Source: Luteimonas mephitis DSM 12574 (GTDB lineage Bacteria; Pseudomonadota; Gammaproteobacteria; Xanthomonadales; Xanthomonadaceae). Taken from it: a DNA stretch of 64,000 nt. This document shows positions 15,366 to 22,713 of the stretch, in pieces. The notes under the pieces are model-generated. The model was not told where the DNA came from. It searched no databases and saw nothing but the letters and a program-made list of their open reading frames with translations. The DNA is taken from assembly GCF_000422305.1 (NCBI RefSeq), contig NZ_KE383817.1, positions 338,429 to 402,428 on the forward strand. The letters run 5' to 3'. Both the position numbers and the translations under genes were made by a program. Numbering within the stretch: position 1 is the stretch's first letter; every line of letters starts with the position of its first letter.

Positions 15366-16203
15366 GGTCTGTGGCCTGATGCCCGGGTTGATTCGCGCCA
15401 CGAAGCGGCGCCGGCTTGAACGAACTGCCAGGCCGCGTATCGATCAACCGACGCCACCCGTGGCAAGGGTATCCGACGCCGTACACGAGGCCAGCGATGA
15501 CATCTGCGAAGTCGTGGATGGGCTTGCAGGAGGCCAGCGACGGGGCCCGGACGGTCAATGACAGGGCAGCCGACGCCGATGATGGGGTCGCCGAGGCCAA
15601 CGACCGGGTCCGGGAGTCCATCGACGGGGTCGCCGACCGCAACGATGGGGTCCGGAAGGTCATCGATGGGGTCCGCAACCCCAAGTGATGGGGTCCAGGA
15701 GGTCATCGATGGGGTCGGCAACCAAAACGATGGGGTCCGGAAGGCCATCGATGGGGTCAGCAACCCCAAGTGATGGGGTCCATGAGGTCACCGATGGGGT
15801 CGGCAACCTCAACGATGGGGTCCAGAAGGCCATCGACCGGGCCGTCGACCGCAACGATGGGCGCCAAGAGGCCATCGACGGGGTCGCGGACCGCAACGAC
15901 GGGGTCCGAGAGGCCATCGATGGCTGCCAGAGCTTTGAACAGACGAAGCCTTTGCTGCAGCCCGCAATTGCGTCCAATAACGGGACGAAACTCGCTTATC
16001 GGCTTTCGCAAACAAATGGATCAATGGAGAAGGGAAGTGAGTCTGAGGCCGCCCTCGGTTCGGAACAGCGAAACAGTGGCCCGAGCAGGTGCTCTGAAAA
16101 GTGTGCCCGTAAGAAAATCTCTCGGTCGGCTCGGCGGCACCCGGCGACTTAGAGAGTAGGATCGATAAGCGCTCGTTTCGCATTCACTCAGGGGAGAGAT
16201 GTG
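15366..16203. other. Non-coding stretch with a 42-bp minisatellite
   Basis: No convincing gene. Most of the stretch is occupied by the tandem repeat at 15517-15925. Frames across it are opened by the repeat itself (unit length divisible by three) and are broken twice by a one-base insertion. After the repeat, about 280 bases lead to the next gene, whose ribosome-binding site is GGGGAG at 16191. Confidence 0.6.
15517..15925. repeat. 42-bp tandem repeat, about nine copies
   Basis: Units of two 21-bp halves, each starting GA(T/C)GGGGTC. Half A ends in a variable xxCAAC and half B in (G/A)(A/G)GG(T/C)CATC. Two units contain the variant CCCCAAGTGATGGGG, one base longer, which shifts the frame and creates a TGA at 15685-15687 and again about 85 bases on. 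The two-unit blocks at 15667-15751 and 15752-15836 look like a recent duplication of about 85 bp. On the plus strand the units read as DGV-rich heptads. Confidence 0.85.
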
Positions 16204-17004
16204 ATGGCCAACGTACCGAAACGCGTTGCCGAACGACTTGTTGCAGGAATCAAACGGTATCAACCGATCCTGGCGAGCGCGAAGTCGCGCGATATCGGCG
16301 AAGCCGATACGGTCACCATCATCAAGGACCTGCTCGCGGATGTATTTGGATACGACAAGTACTCCGAGTTGACGTCGGAGTACGCGATACGGGGAACCTA
16401 CTGCGACCTTGCCATCAAGATCGAAGGCACGCTGCAGACACTGATCGAAGTAAAGGCCATTGGCCTTGACCTCAAAGATCATCATGCCAAACAGGCTATC
16501 GACTACGCCGCCAACCAGGGCGTCGACTGGGTCCTGTTGACCAATGGCACGCAATGGCGTGTCTACCACGTCATCTTCGCAAAGCCGATCGGCCAGGAAC
16601 TGATCGTGGACATCGATTTCTGCGCACTCAATCCCCGCTCGGTGAACGACGTGGAAACCTTGTTCCTGTGGTGCAAGGAAGGCTGGCAGAAGTCAGTACT
16701 TGGCGAGTATCGCGACCAGAAGCAGGCACTGTCGCGCTTTTCCGTCGCCGCGGTGCTTCAGTCCGACCCGGTGGTATCGGTGATTCGTCGCGAGTTGAGA
16801 AGGCTATCGCCCGACATTCGTATTGAAGCGGAAGAGGTTCAAGCCGTTCTCGTCAACGAAGTGCTGAAACGTGATGTTCTGGAAGGCGATCAAGCCGCAG
16901 ACGCCAGGAAGAAGCTGGCACGCGCTGCCCAGAAGCGCTTGCGGGACACCAAGCCAGAATCTTCCATAGGCAAAGCGTTGGTTGTTGGCAAACCAGGAAC
17001 GTGA
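16204..17004 (+). CDS. Solitary HsdR_N-like PD-(D/E)xK protein
   Basis: 266 aa, ATG at 16204 after GGGGAG. Residues 50-140 carry the N-terminal domain of type I restriction R subunits: E59, the motif CDLAI with D68, LIEVKA with E82 and K84, and the supporting helix KQAIDYAANQGVDWVLLTNG followed by WRVYHV. These residues fit the PD-(D/E)xK nuclease core. There is no helicase domain, and no HsdM or HsdS gene nearby. The C-terminal part is basic and helical (AEEVQAVLVNEVLKRDVLEG, KKLARAAQKRLRDTK). May be a stand-alone nuclease or DNA-binding regulator; a role in defence is plausible but unproven. Confidence 0.75.
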   Translation: MANVPKRVAERLVAGIKRYQPILASAKSRDIGEADTVTIIKDLLADVFGYDKYSELTSEYAIRGTYCDLAIKIEGTLQTLIEVKAIGLDLKDHHAKQAIDYAANQGVDWVLLTNGTQWRVYHVIFAKPIGQELIVDIDFCALNPRSVNDVETLFLWCKEGWQKSVLGEYRDQKQALSRFSVAAVLQSDPVVSVIRRELRRLSPDIRIEAEEVQAVLVNEVLKRDVLEGDQAADARKKLARAAQKRLRDTKPESSIGKALVVGKPGT

Positions 17005-17043
17005 TGCAGGCTTGATGAATCGGCCTGACCTTTCCCGTCGGAC

Positions 17044-17481
17044 CTTCGTGGGATGGGATTCCCGATCAGTGAACTGCCAGGCAGCTACTCGCTTCGCGGG
17101 CAGCGATAGCGGACGAACTCACCGCCCCGCTCGTCCACGGAGACCAGCTCATCCCCTGCTTCGGAAAGCTTGAAGTGCGCCGTGGCAAGCCACTCCTCGC
17201 CTTCACCGGCCATGTCGGCGATAAGCGCGACTTCACGCCGGCCTTGAACAACGATGGCCTGGATGAAGCCGACGCTCTCCCAATAGGAAATGGTGTTGGC
17301 ATCGACCTTCAGGACGGAGTCGTTCCTGCCGATGCCACAGTCCGCAACGTCGGCATTCCACTCCCCGATGAACTGGTCGGGCATCGACTCCACCGACTCG
17401 GAGGCCATCGCCGATCCGCCCGCTGCGATGATGGCCAACAGCAATAGTGTCTTCATGATCTTTCCATGGAAGTCTGGCCCC
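17044..17481. repeat. 438-bp direct repeat, copy 1
   Basis: Aligns without gaps to 18635-19072 (constant offset of 1591). It contains the whole 123-aa gene at 17085-17456 plus short flanks. The two copies enclose the gp5-like/PAAR pair on the plus strand. Deletion by homologous recombination between them would remove the pair. Confidence 0.9.
17085..17456 (-). CDS. Small secreted protein, paralogue A
   Basis: 123 aa. Signal peptide MKTLLLLAIIAAGGSAMA; mature domain DQFIGEWNADVADCGIGRNDSVLKVDANTISYWESVGFI..., with a second Cys in RYRCPRSE, which suggests one disulfide bond. The GEWxxxxxxC start and beta-rich pattern resemble small lipocalin-like or DUF domains of periplasmic proteins. A near-copy (about 93% identical, nine or so substitutions) is at 18676-19047. 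Substitutions are mostly conservative and both copies are intact, so both are probably expressed. Function unknown. Confidence 0.75.
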   Translation of the reverse strand: MKTLLLLAIIAAGGSAMASESVESMPDQFIGEWNADVADCGIGRNDSVLKVDANTISYWESVGFIQAIVVQGRREVALIADMAGEGEEWLATAHFKLSEAGDELVSVDERGGEFVRYRCPRSE

Positions 17482-17712
17482 GGACCGGGCCACGTCGCCG
17501 GCGCCCCGCTTTCAGTAGCCGGCGGCTTTGGAGTCCGGGATCAGATTACCCGAGCTGGCCGACAGAACAGGCAAGACAAGAGCGAAACGGGGTCGAAGTC
17601 GACTTCCTGCAAAACCAGCGGGAGGTGCGCTCCGGCGCCTGCCCCCGGCTTCCGTATTGGTCCCCGGGCACAGGCTGCGGCATCATCGCGGCGCACCCTT
17701 GGAGGACGCGGC

Positions 17713-18135
17713 ATGGCCCACTATGGCAAGTATCGCGGCACGGTCGTCAGCAACATCGATCCGCTGTTGCTGGGACGGCTGCAGGTATCGGTGTACGGCA
17801 TATCCGGCATGGCTTCCTCCGCGTGGGCATTGCCCTGCCTGCCGCCCGGTGGAATGCCGGCCGTGCCGGAGGTCGGCGATTCGGTCTGGGTGGAGTTCGA
17901 GCGTGGCGACCTCGATTTTCCGATCTGGTGCGGCGTGTTCTGGACGGATGCGTCGCGCGTGCCCGAAGCCCTGCGCAGCCCGGCGCCAGGCAATACGTTG
18001 TCGCTGCGCACGCAGGACGGCGCCGGCATCGTCATTGGTCCGGCTGGCGTCGTCATCGAGAACGGCAGGGGCGCCGGCATTGCGTTGTCCGGCCCAGTTG
18101 TCTCGATCAACCACGGCGCGCTGGACATCATCTGA
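17713..18135 (+). CDS. gp5/VgrG-like OB-fold spike protein (baseplate protein V-like)
   Basis: 140 aa, ATG at 17713 with GGAGG eight bases upstream. The sequence KYRGTVVSNIDPLLLGRLQVSVYG is the gp5 OB-fold signature seen in phage baseplate V proteins and in VgrG, followed by LPCLPPGGMPAVPEVGDSVWVEFERGDLDFPIWCGVFW and a short C-terminal beta-helix start (IVIGPAGVVIENGRGAGIALSGPVVSINHGAL). It would form a trimeric spike hub of a contractile injection apparatus. The stop overlaps the start of the next gene by one base. No sheath, tube or other baseplate gene is in the window. Confidence 0.85.
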   Translation: MAHYGKYRGTVVSNIDPLLLGRLQVSVYGISGMASSAWALPCLPPGGMPAVPEVGDSVWVEFERGDLDFPIWCGVFWTDASRVPEALRSPAPGNTLSLRTQDGAGIVIGPAGVVIENGRGAGIALSGPVVSINHGALDII

Positions 18136-18434
18136 TGGGCAGCCCCGTTCTCACCGCAGCCTCCGTACTGATCTGCGCTCATGGCACCCAGGCCACGCCG
18201 ATACCAGGCAACCCGCGCGTCTTCGTCTCCGGCGTGCCCGTGCTGTGCGTGGGCGATCCTGTCGTCGTTGCTCCCTGCAATGCCGAATCGCCTTGCCTCA
18301 TGCTCAAGCCGGCAGCATCGACGCGGGTCCGCGCTTCCGGGCAACCGCTCGCCATGGCGACCACCCTGGTCTCGGCCGCCAATGGACTTCCGGCGATGAT
18401 CGCCACAACGCAGCAGCGGGTATTGCTGGAATAG
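18135..18434 (+). CDS. PAAR-like spike-tip protein
   Basis: 99 aa. The ATG at 18135 shares its A with the previous TGA (TGATG), implying coupled translation. The sequence shows PVLTAASVLICAHGTQATPI, NPRVFVSGVPVLCVGDPVVVAPC and ASTRVRASGQPLAM, the beta-rich pattern of PAAR-like tip proteins that cap gp5/VgrG trimers and hold a metal ion through Cys/His. Three cysteines and one His are well placed for this. Together with the gp5-like gene it forms a spike pair of the sort found in extracellular contractile injection systems. Partner apparatus not seen here. Confidence 0.7.
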   Translation: MGSPVLTAASVLICAHGTQATPIPGNPRVFVSGVPVLCVGDPVVVAPCNAESPCLMLKPAASTRVRASGQPLAMATTLVSAANGLPAMIATTQQRVLLE

Positions 18435-18518
18435 CGCAACGCCTGCCTCCAGCCCGGACTCAAGCCCGCCGCATGAAGCACGAGTTGCGAGGCGCCATGG
18501 GCGCAAAACAACATCCAT

Positions 18519-18635
18519 AGCAAGCGTAGGGCGGAACCGCCGAAGGCGTTTCCGCCGCATGTGCATGAGCGAGCAATTTCGGCAACGTCCAGGCATTCGG
18601 CGGAATCCGCTTCGCGGGTTCCGCCCTACGAGATC
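18519..18635. repeat. MITE/REPIN-like repeat, copy 2
   Basis: Second copy of the element at 14448-14562, with the same terminal repeats GTAGGGCGGAAC and GTTCCGCCCTAC. Its right end (18635) coincides exactly with the start of the second 438-bp direct repeat. Confidence 0.75.
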
Positions 18636-19072
18636 TTCGTGGGATGGGATTCCCGCTCAGTGAACTGCCAGGCCGCTACTCGCTTCGCGGGCAGCGATAG
18701 CGGACGAACTCACCGCCCCGCTCGTCCATGGAGACCAGCTCATCCCCTGCCTCGGAAAGCTTGAAGTGCGCCGTGGCAAGCCACTCCTCTCCTTCGCCGG
18801 ACATGTCGGCGATAAGCGCGACTTCACGCCGGCCTTGAACAACGATGGCCTGGATGAAACCGACGCTCTCCCAATAGGAAATGGTGTTGGCATCAATCTT
18901 CAGGATGGAGTCGTTCCTGCCGATGCCACAGTCCGCAACGTCGGCATTCCACTCCCCGATGAACTGGTCGGGTATCGAATCCACCGGCTCGGCGGCCATC
19001 GCCGATCCGCCCGCTGCAATGATGGCCAACATCAAGAGTGTCTTCATGATCTTTCCATGGAAGTCCGGCCCC
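18635..19072. repeat. 438-bp direct repeat, copy 2
   Basis: Second copy of the segment at 17044-17481, same orientation, without insertions or deletions relative to the first. Its left edge meets the MITE-like repeat. Confidence 0.9.
18676..19047 (-). CDS. Small secreted protein, paralogue B
   Basis: 123 aa, near-copy of the gene at 17085-17456 with the same signal peptide pattern (MKTLLMLAIIAAGGSAMA) and both cysteines kept. Differences include E/P, M/I, V/I and A/S changes near the N terminus and one V/M near the C terminus. The duplication extends beyond the gene on both sides, so it arose as a segment copy. Function unknown. Confidence 0.75.
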   Translation of the reverse strand: MKTLLMLAIIAAGGSAMAAEPVDSIPDQFIGEWNADVADCGIGRNDSILKIDANTISYWESVGFIQAIVVQGRREVALIADMSGEGEEWLATAHFKLSEAGDELVSMDERGGEFVRYRCPRSE

Positions 19073-19130
19073 TGCGCAAAAACGGGGGGCCCGAGTCAAT
19101 CTTCTGAAACGTATGCCCTGATCGCTGTTC

Positions 19131-19700
19131 TTATCGTGCCGGCGAGAAATGCACGTCTGCCTTCCAGTTGACTCTTACCGGCTGGCGATTCATTGCTCCT
19201 CGATCCAATCCACTTGGACAGAGTTTCTCGTTGTACTTGAAGGAGGAAACACTCTCGCCCGGGCTGCCTCCTGCCTCCGAGACGAGCGTGTCGCAACCCT
19301 CGACTTCCGGTTCCACATAAAAATACGTTTGGTAGATCCCACCCGGCTCCGGAACAAAAGAGACAGTGACGCTGCAGATCCTGTTCTGCGCAAATCTCGC
19401 ATCGATGTAGCGGTGGGTCAGCACGAATGGCTTCCCGCTCGGGATCAGCACCGTCTTCCCGGCCTCTGGAGACGGCGCATCCTTCGTCGGGCCGTAGAAC
19501 GTCGCCAAACGCCCACCACTCCTGTTTGGCTTGCAGCCCTCGTTCTCATAAGCGTCCGTAAAGAAATTGGCTGTATTCCCGACAATCCTGAGCGTCGCAC
19601 TATCCGGCGCGGCTCCATACTCGTACTGGCTTACGCAGCCTGCCAGCGCTAGAGCCAACGCCGCTAGGAAACAGTGATTCAATGAAATCGTTCTGTGCAT
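19131..19700 (-). CDS. Lipoprotein of unknown function
   Basis: 189 aa from ATG at 19700. Signal MHRTISLNHCFLAALALALAGC with a lipobox ending in Cys22. The mature part contains YEYGAAPDSATLRIVGNTANFF and a region with paired cysteines (EGCKPN, NRICSVT, VEGCDT, KLCPSG), and a repeated beta pattern. Ends RVNWKADVHFSPAR. It lies 16 bases downstream of the next lipoprotein gene (stop-to-start), suggesting an operon. No family recognised; DUF2846-like partner suggests an envelope role. Confidence 0.7.
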   Translation of the reverse strand: MHRTISLNHCFLAALALALAGCVSQYEYGAAPDSATLRIVGNTANFFTDAYENEGCKPNRSGGRLATFYGPTKDAPSPEAGKTVLIPSGKPFVLTHRYIDARFAQNRICSVTVSFVPEPGGIYQTYFYVEPEVEGCDTLVSEAGGSPGESVSSFKYNEKLCPSGLDRGAMNRQPVRVNWKADVHFSPAR

Positions 19701-19716
19701 GGTCGGCCAACGTCTC

Positions 19717-20172
19717 CTACTCAGCCGGCACTGCATATTGCGCCTGCCTGACGCAACTCTCGGCGTCGCTTCGAGTAGAGAAATGATCGACAGTCAGTAC
19801 TCCCCACCCGTGGCCGGTCATTCCGACCCAAAGGATTGGCACCTCATCGGCAAGCGTCTCGATCTTCAGCACGCCGCTCTTTCCGCCAGGATTGTGCTCG
19901 ATGTAGACGTCGTGTGACCCGGGCGCCAGGACGGTATGCGCGAAGTTGCTCGGCTTCAATGTTCCGATTGGATTGCCATCAACTACCGCGGTAGTGCGGT
20001 TTCCGGCGCCGACGAAGGCTGCTTTCTCCCGGCAAACATAGAGACTCACTTTTCCAGGGATCGGTTGCAGATTGCGAAGCATGGCCTCGGCATCCTTGTC
20101 CCCATACTTCACGGTTGCACATCCGGACACACAGATAAGAACTGCTCCAATCGCAACTATGCTCTTGCCCAT
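19717..20172 (-). CDS. DUF2846-like lipoprotein
   Basis: 151 aa. Signal MGKSIVAIGAVLICVSGC with a Cys18 lipobox. The mature domain reads GKVSLYVCREKAAFVGAGNRTTAVVDGNPIGTLKPSNFAHTVLAPGSHDVYIEHN, the DUF2846 pattern of a beta-sandwich that ends in a LxPGxHxV element. Members are small envelope lipoproteins of unknown function. First gene of the leftward pair with the lipoprotein at 19131-19700. Confidence 0.8.
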   Translation of the reverse strand: MGKSIVAIGAVLICVSGCATVKYGDKDAEAMLRNLQPIPGKVSLYVCREKAAFVGAGNRTTAVVDGNPIGTLKPSNFAHTVLAPGSHDVYIEHNPGGKSGVLKIETLADEVPILWVGMTGHGWGVLTVDHFSTRSDAESCVRQAQYAVPAE

Positions 20173-20400
20173 TTCAGTACCCCCATGATTAGTTGTTGAA
20201 GCTTAGCTACGAACTCGACCTATCCCCAAGGTCATTGCGATGGGTATGCGCCTGCACTGAGGAAGCCCTGCTCCCGATCACAAACTTTGCGACCCATCAC
20301 CAGAGAGAATGGCAGATGCAGCCATTAACCACCTCCGCGCACTTCAACTGCCGAATATTTTCTTTGCGATTCAATTGGAACTGAACATGACTCCGTTCTT

Positions 20401-21939
20401 CTAGCTGATGCCAGCGTTCCGCTGAGCCTTGATGAAGGCGCGCATGGCTTCAATCGAGTCATAGAGTTCAGCAGGGGAGAAGCGCTGGTTGTGCGGATTC
20501 TCAGGGTGATGGATCTGGTGACGAATGAAGTCGGTGTTGCTGATTTGCTCCGTGCGTGTCGAGCCACTTCTCAACAAGCGAACGTAATTCACGACTGGTC
20601 GAGTAGCCCGGAATGCCTCGAGGTCGCCAGATGATTCTATGTGCGCGTAGAGCTCGTCGTGGTACTCGGACGTCGGTTCGCCGAATGCGGAGAAGCTGAC
20701 CTCATTGAGACTCGGGTAAGGCAATTCACTGGGCAGAACGCGCGACACGCGCTCCTGCGGCCCGCTGGACACAAGTCTGAGGCAGTCAAAGCTCAAGTGT
20801 TTGACGACTTCGGGACTGTGCGTTGTGAAGAGAACCTGGGTAGCTTGTGCAGTCGAAAGCGCCTTTAGGGCGGCTGTTAGGCCGCGTTGGTGCTCGGGAT
20901 GCTGCGAGGTTTCCGGCTCTTCGATTGCGTAAACGACGTGCCGATTTCCTGCTCCGGCAAGTCGCCGCTCCGCTTCAGCGCGGAAGAAGCTTATTAGCAC
21001 AAGCCGCTTGACCCCGCTGCCCCGCTTATTGATGGGTATGCCTTGATCGCCCGATATTCCAACGCTTTTGAAGACGTCCGACCACTTGAGCGCGTCTGAG
21101 TCAGGTATCTGAGGTTCCAAGGAAGCAGCTAGTTGGGGGTTCAATTCACGCAGCTTCTCAAGAGTTCGATCCGCAACATCCTCCAAGCGTGCTCGAACCT
21201 TATCCGCAACCTCCCGAAGATTCGCGCGAATTGCCGCGTCACCGAGTATTTCCCGAACTGCCACGCGCATTGGATCCTGCACTTCATCGTCGGACTCAGC
21301 ATTCTTCCGGTCCGACTGGAATAAGGTAAACAATGGCATCTTAGCTTTGAGCTGATCCCAGATTGCCTTCGTATCCTCCTTGGCAATTTCAATCTCGCAC
21401 TCACTAAGTGCGAGGTCGGAGTGACCAGCCCAGATTGCTTTTCGTAGTTCCGCGCTCCGTGTCTTGTCGGAGCAAGTGAAGCCTTTCTCGTCCACAGCCT
21501 TCCGCAGTTCGGTGATTTTCTTTTGGTGGAGATCTCCGCAGCCGTCAGCAGTCGGATGGCTGGCGCGGATAAAGACTCGCTCTTTTCCCGATGGAGAGAA
21601 GCGCTTGACAATGTGCAAAGTGCCTTGTGCCGTAGTCAAGTACTCGCTCGCCAATGTTGTCCGGTTGGTGGAATCGATCACGATCTCGGCCGGGAGTTCG
21701 GTGAACTCAACACTGACCTCGATTTGGTCTTCCCCGCGGGCGAGACAAGACTTGTTGATGTCTTCCTTATCGATCTTGATGCACCCCTTACCTTCATTGA
21801 AGAAGACATCTAGGGCCTCGAGAATCGTCGACTTCCCAATGTCGTTTCGGCCTACCAAAACGGACAGATCGTCAAGCCCGACAACAACCGGCTTAGAGTA
21901 GCCACGAAATCGATTCACCGTCACAGCTTTAATCTTCAT
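20401..21939 (-). CDS. SMC/OLD-like AAA ATPase with C-terminal HEPN-like motif
   Basis: 512 aa. ABC-type ATPase features: Walker A GRNDIGKST at 30-38, a coiled or helical insertion (about 90-280), signature-like KRGSGVKRLVLISFFRAEAERR, Walker B VVYAIEEPETSQHPEH and the H-loop FTTHSPEVV. OLD proteins normally have a TOPRIM nuclease after this core; none is seen. Instead the tail has DFIRHQIHHPENPHN with R473-x4-H478, the pattern of HEPN ribonucleases. A defence or toxin role, as in anticodon nucleases with an ATPase partner, is inference. It is linked to the next gene by an attC site. Start MKIKAVTVNRFRGY is unambiguous. Confidence 0.8.
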   Translation of the reverse strand: MKIKAVTVNRFRGYSKPVVVGLDDLSVLVGRNDIGKSTILEALDVFFNEGKGCIKIDKEDINKSCLARGEDQIEVSVEFTELPAEIVIDSTNRTTLASEYLTTAQGTLHIVKRFSPSGKERVFIRASHPTADGCGDLHQKKITELRKAVDEKGFTCSDKTRSAELRKAIWAGHSDLALSECEIEIAKEDTKAIWDQLKAKMPLFTLFQSDRKNAESDDEVQDPMRVAVREILGDAAIRANLREVADKVRARLEDVADRTLEKLRELNPQLAASLEPQIPDSDALKWSDVFKSVGISGDQGIPINKRGSGVKRLVLISFFRAEAERRLAGAGNRHVVYAIEEPETSQHPEHQRGLTAALKALSTAQATQVLFTTHSPEVVKHLSFDCLRLVSSGPQERVSRVLPSELPYPSLNEVSFSAFGEPTSEYHDELYAHIESSGDLEAFRATRPVVNYVRLLRSGSTRTEQISNTDFIRHQIHHPENPHNQRFSPAELYDSIEAMRAFIKAQRNAGIS

Positions 21940-21962
21940 TAGCTACGATCTCCCCATCATCA

Positions 21963-22020
21963 GCTAACGCTTGAGTTAAGCCGACCCGTGAAGCGGGTTC
22001 GGTTTGAACGAATTGTTAGC
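21963..22020 (-). other. Integron attC site (59-base element)
   Basis: 58 bases with outer inverted ends GCTAAC and GTTAGC and inner arms (GTTAAGCCGACCCG and GCGGGTTCGGTTTGAAC) that pair with unpaired bases, as in attC. On the minus strand it reads GCTAACAATTCGTTCAAACC ... GGCTTAACTCAAGCGTTAGC, closely resembling the attC of the aadA gene cassette. It lies between two minus-strand genes; the stop codon (TAA) of the upstream gene is inside the site, as is common for cassettes. Confidence 0.8.
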
Positions 22021-22480
22021 CATTTGCCTGTACCACTGCGATGAGGCCGGTGATGCCGGTCAACGCGGTCAGCCAGACGACATAGCGCGTTCGGCTTTCA
22101 TGGCGCTCCTTGATCTCTTGCCGGATCTCCCGCCTTAAATGACGAACACCGCCGTCGCTGAGATACCAGCTGCCAGTTTGCCGCCCCTCGTACCAAAGAG
22201 GTGACTCGTTGCCGTCAGTATCTCTGACGTAAGGAATAGGGACTCGTAGGCGCCTGGCTTTACGGAGGAGATTTGAGGTTAGAAAGCTATCCTCTTGCTC
22301 CTGCTGCAACTCCATTTCGAAACGATACGCGCCCTCAAGCTCCGCTAGATCATTCAGCCTTTTTTCGCTTCTGGAAGCTGCGATGCCTTTGCCGTAGCCG
22401 CGTTGAATACTGCGTCGATCCCATGCTAGGCGAAGTCGCTCAGGCGCAAGCTTGTGGAAGATCTTTCCGATATGCGACAT
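22016..22480 (-). CDS. Cassette-encoded C-terminal membrane-anchored protein
   Basis: 154 aa from ATG at 22480 (an upstream ATG at 22525 lacks support). A basic, helical N-terminal part (HKLAPERLRLAWDRRSIQRGYGKG; LLRKARRLRVPIPYVRDTDG) leads to YLSDGGVRHLRREIRQEIKERHESR and a single C-terminal membrane segment YVVWLTALTGITGLIAVV. Such soluble-then-TM proteins occur often in integron cassettes; function unknown. The stop falls within the attC site, and the ATPase gene follows 76 bases later in the same direction. Confidence 0.65.
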   Translation of the reverse strand: MSHIGKIFHKLAPERLRLAWDRRSIQRGYGKGIAASRSEKRLNDLAELEGAYRFEMELQQEQEDSFLTSNLLRKARRLRVPIPYVRDTDGNESPLWYEGRQTGSWYLSDGGVRHLRREIRQEIKERHESRTRYVVWLTALTGITGLIAVVQANG

Positions 22481-22713
22481 AGCTGAGAAATGGCAAACTA
22501 CTATTCGGCCTCTCCCCAGAGGCATCGCGCCGAGTATGCCCGCGCGCAGCTTTCCTATAGCAATAGGAATTATTCTCTAGGAATCATCGACTTGGCCATC
22601 GATTCAAGCACTTGCCCTTCCCAGGAATTGCGTTGTGGCGCCCATGTGCGTGGAGTCCCACACCCCACATCCGCAGGGCGTTAAGAGAGGGATCCCGGCA
22701 AGCAAGCCCGCCC

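Noticed and set aside
15517..15925. CRISPR array
   Set aside because: Units are contiguous tandem repeats without unique spacers, and there are no cas genes nearby.
15244..15977. Minus-strand frames across the minisatellite
   Set aside because: They are open only because the repeat unit length is a multiple of three; composition is pure repeat with no recognisable domain.
15416..16152. A repeat-protein gene (coiled-coil or adhesin stalk) encoded by the minisatellite
   Set aside because: The frame is interrupted twice by the one-base variant, there is no good start or ribosome-binding site, and no anchor or export signal is present.
17713..18434. A complete type VI secretion or tail operon
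   Set aside because: Only the spike hub and tip are present; no sheath, tube, ClpV or other baseplate gene was found around them.
20401..21939. Gabija GajA or a standard OLD nuclease
   Set aside because: No TOPRIM motif was found after the ATPase core, and no GajB-like helicase gene is adjacent.
22480..22713. A second attC or an attI site beside the cassette
   Set aside because: No pair of GCTAAC/GTTAG-type ends with matching inner arms could be found in this gap or in 20173-20400.
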